Below, piece by piece: positions 9,274 through 17,624 of a stretch of DNA of 64,000 bases. A program made the position numbers and the translations under genes. Below the pieces are notes generated by a model. That model was not told the origin of the DNA and ran no database searches. It saw nothing but the letters and a program-made list of their open reading frames with translations. Position 1 is the stretch's first letter; each line of letters starts with the position of its first letter. The stretch is from UBA7672 sp963718145 (GTDB taxonomy: Bacteria; Pseudomonadota; Alphaproteobacteria; Caulobacterales; Hyphomonadaceae). The stretch is from NCBI GenBank assembly GCA_963718145.1, contig CAVQYJ010000023.1, positions 372,001-436,000 of the forward strand. Direction: 5' to 3'.

Positions 9274-11559
9274 ATGAGTATCCGTACAATGAGTGTTGTT
9301 CGCCCGCGCCCGGCTCTTGCCGGGGCGCTGCTTGCCGCAACCGCGCTGTCGCCTGCCTTCGCGCAAGCGCCCCGAACCCAGGTCGCTGACGGGACTGTCA
9401 GCAAGGCCGAAGTCTCCTCCGGCTCTCTTCTTCTGCAGTCAGCCACGCCCGGCCGCTATGTCGAGGCGCCGCTTGTTGCAGCCGATGTGAAGATGGATAT
9501 CGCCGGTCCCGTGATCCGTACGCGGCTCACCCAGCGCTTCACCAACCCGACCGACAAATGGGTCGAAGGCGTTTATGCTTTTCCGCTGCCCGAAGATGCG
9601 GCTGTCGACACGCTGAAGATCGTGATCGGCGACAGGTTCATCGAAGGCGACGTCAAGGAGCGGCAGGAAGCCCGGGTCATCTACGAAACCGCCGCCGCCA
9701 ACGGGCAGCGCGCGGGGCTGGTGGAGGAAGAGCGGCCCAACCTGTTCACCACGTCACTGGCGAATATCGGACCGGGCGAGACCGTCGCCATCCAGATCGA
9801 GTTCCAGGACAAGGCGCATCTCGACAATGGCGTGTGGTCGACCCGCTTCCCGCTGGTCATCGCCCCGCGTTACATTCCGAAGCCGTCGCGCCCTGCGATG
9901 GTGGCTGACAACTCTGGCAGGATCGGCATCGGCAATCCGCGCGTACCGGATGCAGACCGCATCACGCCGCCGGTCCTCCACCCGGCGAACGAACCTGTGG
10001 GCGCGGAAGGCCTGCGCCTGCCGGTGAATTTCGACATCTCGCTGGAAGCGGGCGTGCCGATTGCCTCGATCAGCTCGCAGACGCACGGCCTCAGCATCAG
10101 CAAGGCCGATGCCGATTCAGCGCACATTTCGCTGAAGGATGGCGAGGTTCCGGCCGACCGCGACTTCGTGCTGAGCTGGAAGCCGGAGCCTGCCACGGCG
10201 CCCAGGGCGAGCCTGTTCAGGGAGACACGCAATGGCGAGGAGTTCCTGCTCGCCGTGATCAACCCGCCGGCGATGAAGGTCGAGGGACAGCGGCGCGACC
10301 GCGAGACGATCTTCGTGATCGACAATTCTGGCTCCATGTCGGGCGACTCGATGGACCAGGCGAAGCAGGGTCTCCTCCTCGCCCTCGACCGCCTCGCTAC
10401 GACCGACGAGTTCAACGTCATCCGCTTCGACGACACGATGGACATGCTGTTCACCGCGGCCGTGCCCGCGAATGCGCAGAACCTCGCCCGCGCCAAGCGC
10501 TTTGTCTCCAACCTCGAAGCCAATGGCGGCACGGAAATGCTGCCGGCGCTGAAGGCGGCGCTGGTCGACAATGACCGCAGCAACACTGAGGAAGTCCGCC
10601 AGGTTGTCTTCATCACCGACGGCGCCATCGGCAATGAGGACGAGCTGTTCAAGGCGGTGCATGACGGCCTGGGCCGGTCGCGGCTGTTCACGGTCGGCAT
10701 TGGCTCGGCGCCCAACGCCTATTTCATGACGCGCGCCGCGCGCCAGGGCCGCGGCACATTCACGTTCATGGACGATACGTCGAAGGTAGCCGAGCAGTCG
10801 GCCAAGCTTTTCGCCGCGCTTGAGAATCCGGTGATGACCGATCTCGAGGTCAAGATGCCGCTGTCGACCTCGGACGCCTATCCCTCGCCGCTGCCGGACC
10901 TCTATGCCGGCGAGCCGGTGACGATGGTGATCCGGGCTGATGACCTGAAGGGCGACCTGCAGCTTTCGGGCATGCTCAACGGAAAGACGTGGTCGACGAC
11001 GTTGTCGCTCTCCGACGCAGCGTCCACGCGGGGAATCGGCCAGCTCTGGGCGCGGGCCAAGATCTCCGGCATCGAGGAGAGCCGCTATACCGGCGTCTCG
11101 ATGGAGGCGGTGGATGCGGGCGTGCTGAAGACCGCGCTCGACTTCCATCTTGTCTCGCGCCTGACCAGCCTCGTCGCCATCGACAAGACGCCCGCGCGGC
11201 CGTCAGGCGAGCGGCTCGATACGCGGCAGATCGCGACCATGCTGCCCAAGGGCTGGGACTTCGCAGCGGTGTTCGGCTCTCGCGCCGAAGCCCGCGCGAT
11301 CCGCCTCGATCGCCTGCCCGACACTGTCATGCAGAGGATCAACGCGCGCACCACGCAGGACCAGCCGGCGGACGAGCAACAGCTCGCCCTGCCCGGCACG
11401 GCCAGCGGCTGGGAGATGATGCTGGCCTTTGGTCTTTCTCTCTTCCTGTTCGGCGCCGCGCTCCTGCGGAACGGACGTTCTGCGCTTGGCTTCCGGGGAC
11501 AGGCGCCTTGCGCCAGTGACGGGTCGATCCGCACAACGCCCGACCGCAGGCGCGCCTAA
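9274..11559 (+). CDS. Marine proteobacterial sortase target protein (VIT + vWA, LPxTG-like)
   Basis: A 761-residue surface protein: signal peptide, VIT domain (about residues 55-185), then a von Willebrand A domain whose MIDAS motif is DNSGSMSG near residue 348. It ends with a sorting signal LPGTA near residue 706, a hydrophobic helix and a short basic tail RNGRSALG. This architecture is the known partner of class GN sortases, and the sortase gene is next. The LPGTA motif would be cut and the protein attached or released at the outer face of the inner membrane. The start at 9274 is weakly supported; GTG 9265 and ATG 9289 are alternatives. Confidence 0.93.
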   Translation: MSIRTMSVVRPRPALAGALLAATALSPAFAQAPRTQVADGTVSKAEVSSGSLLLQSATPGRYVEAPLVAADVKMDIAGPVIRTRLTQRFTNPTDKWVEGVYAFPLPEDAAVDTLKIVIGDRFIEGDVKERQEARVIYETAAANGQRAGLVEEERPNLFTTSLANIGPGETVAIQIEFQDKAHLDNGVWSTRFPLVIAPRYIPKPSRPAMVADNSGRIGIGNPRVPDADRITPPVLHPANEPVGAEGLRLPVNFDISLEAGVPIASISSQTHGLSISKADADSAHISLKDGEVPADRDFVLSWKPEPATAPRASLFRETRNGEEFLLAVINPPAMKVEGQRRDRETIFVIDNSGSMSGDSMDQAKQGLLLALDRLATTDEFNVIRFDDTMDMLFTAAVPANAQNLARAKRFVSNLEANGGTEMLPALKAALVDNDRSNTEEVRQVVFITDGAIGNEDELFKAVHDGLGRSRLFTVGIGSAPNAYFMTRAARQGRGTFTFMDDTSKVAEQSAKLFAALENPVMTDLEVKMPLSTSDAYPSPLPDLYAGEPVTMVIRADDLKGDLQLSGMLNGKTWSTTLSLSDAASTRGIGQLWARAKISGIEESRYTGVSMEAVDAGVLKTALDFHLVSRLTSLVAIDKTPARPSGERLDTRQIATMLPKGWDFAAVFGSRAEARAIRLDRLPDTVMQRINARTTQDQPADEQQLALPGTASGWEMMLAFGLSLFLFGAALLRNGRSALGFRGQAPCASDGSIRTTPDRRRA

Positions 11560-11566
11560 CCGGCGG

Positions 11567-11601
11567 CCCGCCCTCCCGACATCCGCTTCCGGGAGGGCGG
11601 G
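11567..11601 (+). terminator. Strong hairpin between sortase substrate and sortase
   Basis: A perfect 12-bp stem (CCCGCCCTCCCG / CGGGAGGGCGGG) with an 11-base loop starts eight bases after the substrate's stop codon. No run of T follows, only CTCGAATTT. It may act as a partial terminator or an mRNA 3' end stabiliser, keeping sortase levels below those of its substrate. Confidence 0.6.
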
Positions 11602-11681
11602 CTCGAATTTCGCAATGCAGACGTGGAGTGCTCGGTGGTTCTCGCCCTTCTGACGATCATCCGCCCGATCCGGGTTTCGCC

Positions 11682-12350
11682 ATGAGGCGATTTGGGCAAT
11701 CGTCGCGTTCATTGTCAGCGCTCGCAATTCTTGTTGCAGGCGCGCTCATCGCTGCGCAGGCGTTGTTCATCCCGGCCAAGGCGCAAGTCGCCCAGGTTCT
11801 CATGAACAGTGCCTGGGAGCGTCAGCTCTCAACCGGCGATCCGGCGCGGCCCTGGCCGTGGGCCGACTTCACGCCCGCGGCCAGATTGCGTTTCGAGACC
11901 CAGCATCGCAGCGTGTTGGCGCTGACCGACGCAGCCGGCGAAAGCCTTGCCTTCGGCCCGACCTTGATGGCCGCTTCGGTGCAGCCGGGCGATCCAGGTG
12001 TCGCCGTCTTCGCCGCCCACCGCGACACGCACTTTGCCTTCCTCAAAGAGGTTGAGACGGGTGACGAGATCAGGGTCGAGACGTCATCGGGCGCCCATGC
12101 GTTTCGCGTGACGCATTCCGAGGTGGTGCGCTGGGACGCCTCCGGCATCCACACGCACGATGGCGGGCCGCCGCGGATCGCACTGGTGACGTGCTGGCCG
12201 CTGGACGCGAAGACGCGCGGGCCGATGCGCTATGTCGTGTGGGCGGAGATGGTCAGTTCGCTCGGCTGCACCCGCAGCTTCCACGCCGACTCCGGCCTGA
12301 GCCAGCGCTGGGCGGCGGCCTGCACATCCTTAGCGGTGATGCTGAGATAG
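11682..12350 (+). CDS. Class GN sortase
   Basis: A 222-residue sortase with one N-terminal membrane anchor (residues 10-30). The catalytic histidine is in AAHRDTHF (His113), the cysteine in LVTCWPLD (Cys171) and the arginine in KTRGPMRY. It processes the LPGTA-bearing VIT/vWA protein encoded just upstream, which is the known pairing. I chose the ATG at 11682 because the signal-anchor follows; an earlier in-frame start at 11628 adds unlikely residues. The last 30 or so residues overlap the convergent M16 gene by 121 bp and contain no family motif, so the true end may differ. Confidence 0.92.
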   Translation: MRRFGQSSRSLSALAILVAGALIAAQALFIPAKAQVAQVLMNSAWERQLSTGDPARPWPWADFTPAARLRFETQHRSVLALTDAAGESLAFGPTLMAASVQPGDPGVAVFAAHRDTHFAFLKEVETGDEIRVETSSGAHAFRVTHSEVVRWDASGIHTHDGGPPRIALVTCWPLDAKTRGPMRYVVWAEMVSSLGCTRSFHADSGLSQRWAAACTSLAVMLR

Positions 12351-15113
12351 TCTGACGTCTGCGTGCGGATTGCGTCCAGCGCTTTCGGATTGGTCTGCGC
12401 ATTGGCGAGCGCGGCCAGCCAATAGTCCGGGTTGCTCGCCATTTCGCGCTTGGTCGATTCGACCAGCGGCTGGACCACGCGGTCGATTTCCGAGTTCGGC
12501 ATCGGGTAGGCGGCGAGCTGCGCGGCGATGGCCAACATCTGAGCCTGGACCTCGTCGATCATGCCGGGGGGCACTTCGACGAGCACGCCGATATAGCCGT
12601 AGTCCGGCAGGAAGGACGAAAAGTCGACGTCAGCGCTCGGAGAATAGGTGGCGCCGCCTTCGCTGCGGAAAATCCGCGTGGCGTTGTCGCGCACCATCTG
12701 GCCGAGGATGCGGCCGACGCGCTGCGCCTTCAGGTCTTTCCACATGCCCTGTCCGGTCGGCCAGGCGAGCATCGCATAGCCCTGGTCGGCGCGGCCCTTG
12801 TGGGTCAGCGTCACGGAACCCGGGGCGGGGAATTTCACATCGCGCAGACCCGGCGGCTCGACGACATCCGGCCGTTTCGGCAGCGCGCCGAGCGTCCTTG
12901 CGGTCTCTGTGATGGCCGTCTCCACATCGATGTCGCCGACGATGGTCACCTCCAGCGGCGAATTGGCGACGATGGGGCGGATGTAGGCGACGGAGTCCGC
13001 CGGCTTCCACGTGTCGCGCATCGCCTTGGTGTTGATCGTCCAGCGCAGGTCGCCCGAGTGCAGCAGCGCATCGAGATCACGCTCCATTGCGCCGCCGGCG
13101 GAAAGTTCCAGCATGCCGTCGGCCTGGTCGGACTGCGCCATCAACGCGGCCCAGTCGTCGGCGCGATAGGCGGGGTCGGTGAGCATGGCAGCCATGAGCT
13201 GCATCTGCAGCGGAAAATCCTCGCGTGGCGTGATGCCGTTGTTGTCGAGCACATAGGCGTCGTCGTCCGTGCTGGCGCCTGCGGTGACGCGCTTGCCGGA
13301 CAGCGTGCGGCTTTGTTCCGGCCGCGTCAGCTTGCCGAGGCCGCCCACCGACCACAGCGTCAGCCCCATGTCGGACGCGTCGATCCGGTCGCGCGGCATG
13401 CCCAGCCGGCCAAGGCCCAGGCGGACCGACACCGCAACCTGATCCTTGCGGGCGGTGAAGGGCTTCACCGTCAGGCGCACGCCATTCTCGAAACGCACCA
13501 TGGTGACGCCGATATCAGCAGCCTCGGTGCGCTCGGCGACCTTGCCCGGTGGGCCGAACTCGGCATAGGGCCAGGCCTTGGCGGTCTGGTCGACATAGGG
13601 GCTCACCTTGGCCGCAGCCGCCGCCTTGAACGCTGCCCGCAGCGCGGCCTCGCCGCCTGCGGGCGGCCTGGCGCCACGGAAGATCACGTCAGGCGTTCCC
13701 TTGAGGCGCGCCTTGATCGATGCGTTGATTTCCTTGAGCGTGATCGACTTCAACTGTTCCTGCAGCAGCGCCAGATTGTCCTCTGGCGAGACGAACACCG
13801 GATCGCCGGCGAGCACGCCCGCCAGGCCGTCGGCGCGCTGGGCCGAGGGACCGGACCTGGCCGCGGCGATCGCCTGCCGCGCACCGGTGATGCGGGTCTC
13901 CTTCAGGCGGTCGAGCTCCTGCTGCGTGATCCCGAACTCCGCGGCCTGCCGGTAGGCCAGCGTCATGAGCGTCGAGAGTTTTCACCGGATCGGTGACGCC
14001 GAGTGACTGGGCCATCTGTCCGTTCCAGACGTTCGGGATGCGGCTGGGGCCTGGGCTGCTGGCGAAGCGCGCGGGGTTTCCGGCCGCTTCCGTCAGTCCC
14101 TGCATGCGCAGGCTGGCGGCGGCCGCGCCAAGCTGGTCTACCAGTTGCCTGCGCCGTTCGGCCCGGGTCGGCGGGGACTGGCGATAGGGCTCGAACCAGC
14201 GCAGCAGCACGCTGGTGTCGGCGGCGCCGGGAGTCGTGACGATGGCGACATCGGGAGAGGGCGGCTTCTTCGACACGGGGGCAGGATCGGCGCCGGGCGC
14301 GCCGCGGCCCTTCCAGCCGGCGAAGCGCGCCGTCAGCGCCGAGACGACGCTGTCGGCCTGCACATCGCCGACGATGATCAGGGTCGCGCGTTCGGGACGA
14401 TAGTAGGCGTCGTAGAATCCGCGAATGCCTTCGGCCGTCACCGTCTCGACGACCTTGCGCAGGCCGATGGGCGAGCGGCCGTAAGGATGATTGCCGAGCT
14501 GGAGCTTCATGAAGGCTTTCTGCGCCTCCTCCGACGGGCCGGCCCGCGTGCGCTCTTCGGCCAGGACCACGCCGCGCTCGGCGTTGACGAACTCCGGCGC
14601 GATCAGCATCGCGCTCACGATCTCGCGCAGCATCAGCAGGCCGGTGTCGATCGAAACGGCGTCGTTGCGCGCCATGTTGAACATGAAGGTGGTGCGGTCG
14701 GCGCCGGTCGAGGCGTTGGCGTCGGCGCCCATCTGCAGGCCGAGACCTTCCATCACACGCTGCAGCTCTCCATCGGGAAAGCTGGCCGTGCCGCGGAATG
14801 CGAGGTGCTCCAGAAAGTGCGCGACGCCCTCTTCTCCCGGCCGTTCCTGCATCGATCCGGCGTTGATCACCAACCGCATCGCGACCTGGCCGGGCGGCGT
14901 CTGGTTCGGTAGGATGAGATAGCGCATGCCGTTGGGCAGCACCCCCAGCGTGAAGTCGGGATCCTTCGGCAGGTCGCTACGGTCGTTGGCCCAGCCGGAG
15001 GCCTGGGCCTTCGCAGCTACCTGCGCCTCCGCGGTCGGTGCGGCCAGGGATGCGCCCGCACCGACAAGCGCCAGGGCGAGCAATGCGTAGCCAAGCTTCT
15101 TGAACAAGATCAT
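12230..15113 (-). CDS. M16 family zinc metallopeptidase, two-repeat, exported (frameshifted)
   Basis: About 960 residues. A signal peptide (MILFKKLGYALLALALVG) precedes the first M16 repeat, with the zinc site HFLEH (His99, Glu102, His103) and the third ligand in the VLAEERTR helix. The frame breaks near 13979-13982, where a four-A run on the coding strand should be three; restoring it gives DPVKLSTLMTLAYRQ and the second repeat follows to 12230. Family members degrade peptides in the periplasm. The ATG overlaps the stop codon of the upstream patatin gene (ATGA), so the two are translationally coupled. The 3' end overlaps the sortase gene on the other strand. Confidence 0.88.
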
Positions 15114-16345
15114 GTACCTTCCGACCATTCCGGCAGATCAAATTTGGGATGGGGCCATTTGGCGTCTACATAGGCAGGCGCCGCCCTCCTGCCGATCTCC
15201 AAGAGCAGCTTCATGTTCTCAGGATGGCCGTTGGCGAGCTGGTCGACGCTTTCCAGCACGCGCGCATCGAGTTCCCGGTTGAGCAGCTTCTCGATCGAGC
15301 TGCGCGCCAGCGCCTCGCCCCGCTTTTGCCTGATCCTGGGTTTGAGCTCCAGCATCACGTCAATGCGCTGGTAGTCGAGCAGCGGTTCCGGCGTGATGCA
15401 GGCGTCCTTGAGGTCGCCGACCTCGCTGTTGATCTTCCACGGGCGTTGCGATTCCGACATCGCCTGCAAAAGCATGATGCCTTGAACCTGCGTATCGTAG
15501 ATCATCGCCCTGAGTGCGCCGATGCCGCGGAAGCCCGGGCCCTGGCTGGCGAACTTGCGTCCCTCGACCTCCGGCCTGCGCGAACCTGTGCCGAAGGACG
15601 CCATCATCAGGTTGTCTGCGCCCGCCTTCCAGGCGAAGCCATAGGCCGGGACCATCGCGGTCAACAGAAGCTGCACGCCGGGATTGTTGAAGCCGCCCAC
15701 CGCGCCATCGACGAAATAGCCCCAGGTCTTGGGCTTCTCCTTGGTGTCGTAGGTCATCGGGATCTTGATCTCGTCGAAGAACGTCGGCGCCGCGGCGCTG
15801 GCCATCACGATGTCGATCAGCCGGTATTCCTTGTTGGGCACGTCGCCTGGCCTGCGGTCGGGCGGATCATAGTAGGGGGCGTTGGGATTATTGGTCAGCA
15901 CCCAGGGCGAGCCGGTGTCGATGCGCTTGGCGTGCAGGGCGAGGCCGGTGAGGACCTGGGGCGAGCCGAGCCGCTTCTTGTCCAGCACCGGCCACAGCGC
16001 CGCATGCAGGGCCTTGCTGTCGTACTTCGACCCCATCAACAGGCCATCGCCCTTGGTCCTGCCGAACACCAGCGGGCCGAGATCGTTGTACATCCTGATC
16101 AGGTCGCCGACCGATTTGCCGACGCCCAGCCCCGCCGCGATGATCGCGCCAGTTGATGTGCCGCCGATCAGGTCGAAATAGTCGCTCAGCACCAGGCCCG
16201 GATTTTTCGACCGCTTGCGCAGCTCCGCCTCAAGCACTTCGAGCATGCCGAGCGTGAGGATGCCTTTGACCCCGCCGCCATCGAGCGCGAGAATCCGCTT
16301 GGGCCCCGTGGCGGGGTCGAGGTGGCTCGCCAGTGTCCGGCTCAT
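15110..16345 (-). CDS. Patatin-like phospholipase
   Basis: A 411-residue patatin-family acyl hydrolase. The oxyanion-hole loop is DGGGVKG (residues 22-28), the nucleophile elbow GTSTG (Ser64) and the catalytic aspartate is in FVDGAVGG (Asp213), giving a complete Ser-Asp dyad. It should hydrolyse acyl esters of phospholipids. No signal peptide is visible, so it is probably cytosolic. The start MSRTLASHL is chosen over an upstream ATG. It shares an ATGA overlap with the M16 peptidase downstream. No cyclic-nucleotide synthase is nearby, so a CBASS effector role is not supported. Confidence 0.88.
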   Translation of the reverse strand: MSRTLASHLDPATGPKRILALDGGGVKGILTLGMLEVLEAELRKRSKNPGLVLSDYFDLIGGTSTGAIIAAGLGVGKSVGDLIRMYNDLGPLVFGRTKGDGLLMGSKYDSKALHAALWPVLDKKRLGSPQVLTGLALHAKRIDTGSPWVLTNNPNAPYYDPPDRRPGDVPNKEYRLIDIVMASAAAPTFFDEIKIPMTYDTKEKPKTWGYFVDGAVGGFNNPGVQLLLTAMVPAYGFAWKAGADNLMMASFGTGSRRPEVEGRKFASQGPGFRGIGALRAMIYDTQVQGIMLLQAMSESQRPWKINSEVGDLKDACITPEPLLDYQRIDVMLELKPRIRQKRGEALARSSIEKLLNRELDARVLESVDQLANGHPENMKLLLEIGRRAAPAYVDAKWPHPKFDLPEWSEGT

Positions 16346-16423
16346 GAAACTTCCCCGCCCTGCAAGGCGCACGGGACATTGGACAATTCCACCGCTGGCG
16401 CCAAGCGGCCAGCAGCGGCGGAG

Positions 16424-16813
16424 CTACCCGCCCTGGACCAGCCGGGCCAGCTTCTTCGGGGCCATTGCGCAATAGCTCTGGATCATCCAGGCCTTCAGCG
16501 TCTCCATCTCGGCCGCAATGTCGTCATCCTGGCCGAAGCGAACGATCACCCAATCGTGCTGCTTGAACCAGCCCTTGCTCTCCTGGACGAAATAGAGATC
16601 CTGGACCATCTCGGCCGAGATCGGCAGCTTGACGATCATGGTGAGTTCGTCCGGCTGTTCGTTGCGATCGCCGAACACGAAGAACATCCTGCCGCGGACC
16701 TTGAGAACGCGCGTGGTCGCCCAGCCTGGGCCTGCCTTCGTTTCGGGCAGGGCGAGGCCATGGGCGGTCAGATCCTTCTCGGCCTTCTGGTGTGGGGTCA
16801 TCTTCCTCTTCAT
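16424..16813 (-). CDS. MmcQ/YjbR-like protein
   Basis: A 129-residue protein resembling the MmcQ/YjbR family: a short helical start with LPETKAGPGWATTRVLKVRGRMFFVFG, then a beta region and a C-terminal helix with EMETLKAWMIQSYCAMAPKKL. These small cytosolic proteins adopt a fold compared with DNA-binding domains, but their function is not established. The ATG at 16813 (MKRKMTPHQK) is the most likely start. It lies upstream of, and in the same orientation as, the patatin gene, with a gap of about 78 bases. Confidence 0.65.
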   Translation of the reverse strand: MKRKMTPHQKAEKDLTAHGLALPETKAGPGWATTRVLKVRGRMFFVFGDRNEQPDELTMIVKLPISAEMVQDLYFVQESKGWFKQHDWVIVRFGQDDDIAAEMETLKAWMIQSYCAMAPKKLARLVQGG

Positions 16814-16968
16814 GTCGCGACCATAATAATCCGGCAGCCTGCCGCAACGGCGGCGTGCCGGATTGCAGCCCACTCTCCAGTATGTGCATGACTGCGATCG
16901 CAAAGCGTTTGACGTGTGCCGGTCAGCAGCCCTACGCCTCGTTCCAAGAATCGGCGGAGAGTCGGAAG

Positions 16969-17616
16969 ATGATTTCGAGATACATGTTTCTTGGCGCAGC
17001 CCTGCTTGGGCTCGTCGCCTGCGCCGGGGCCAAGGCGCCCGCCGCCGAACAGGTGGTCGCCGCACCGCCCCCACCCGTTGCCAAGACGATGACAATCACG
17101 GACGCCAGCTTCGGCTGCATCCGCGATCTCAAGCCGGTGCGTGGCTATTACGTCGGCAATCTGCTCGGCAATGTCGACGCCACGGTCGCGGTCGCCAGCA
17201 GCGGAACTGGCGGGAAATATCCGGAAGGGTCGATTGTCCAGCTCGTCCCGGGCGAAGCGATGGTGAAGCGCGCGGCAGGATACAACGCCGCGACCAATGA
17301 CTGGGAATTCTTCGAACTCGACGTCCAGCCAACCGGCGCCAAGATCAAGGTGCGCGGCGCAGGCGAGGTGGTGAACCAGTTCGGCGGCAATTGTCTTTCC
17401 TGCCACGCGGCGGCGGAACCGAAATGGGACATGATCTGCGAACAGGGCCATGGCTGTGCGCCGATCCCGGTGACGCCGACCATGGCGAAGGCGATCCAGA
17501 ACACCGATCCGCGCTGCCCGAAGATCGACCTGCCCCCCGACCAGCTCGCGGCGTTGCAGATGCTCGCCGCCGCGCGTGGCGCACGCCCGGCCGCCCCGGC
17601 GCCAACGCCGAACTAG
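16969..17616 (+). CDS. Lipoprotein with a c-type haem motif (CxxCH)
   Basis: A 215-residue predicted lipoprotein: signal LGAALLGLVAC with the lipidated cysteine near residue 18, an Ala/Pro linker, then a domain with two segments that recall cytochrome P460-like proteins (YPEGSIVQLVPGEAMVKR and NDWEFFELD). A single haem-attachment motif CLSCH follows (near residue 143), and further cysteines occur in MICEQGHGC and DPRCPK. It should be a periplasmic electron-transfer or haem protein. The start has a good upstream GGAGAGTCGGAAG. Whether it belongs to the P460 family is uncertain. Confidence 0.75.
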   Translation: MISRYMFLGAALLGLVACAGAKAPAAEQVVAAPPPPVAKTMTITDASFGCIRDLKPVRGYYVGNLLGNVDATVAVASSGTGGKYPEGSIVQLVPGEAMVKRAAGYNAATNDWEFFELDVQPTGAKIKVRGAGEVVNQFGGNCLSCHAAAEPKWDMICEQGHGCAPIPVTPTMAKAIQNTDPRCPKIDLPPDQLAALQMLAAARGARPAAPAPTPN

Positions 17617-17624
17617 GCGTCCGT

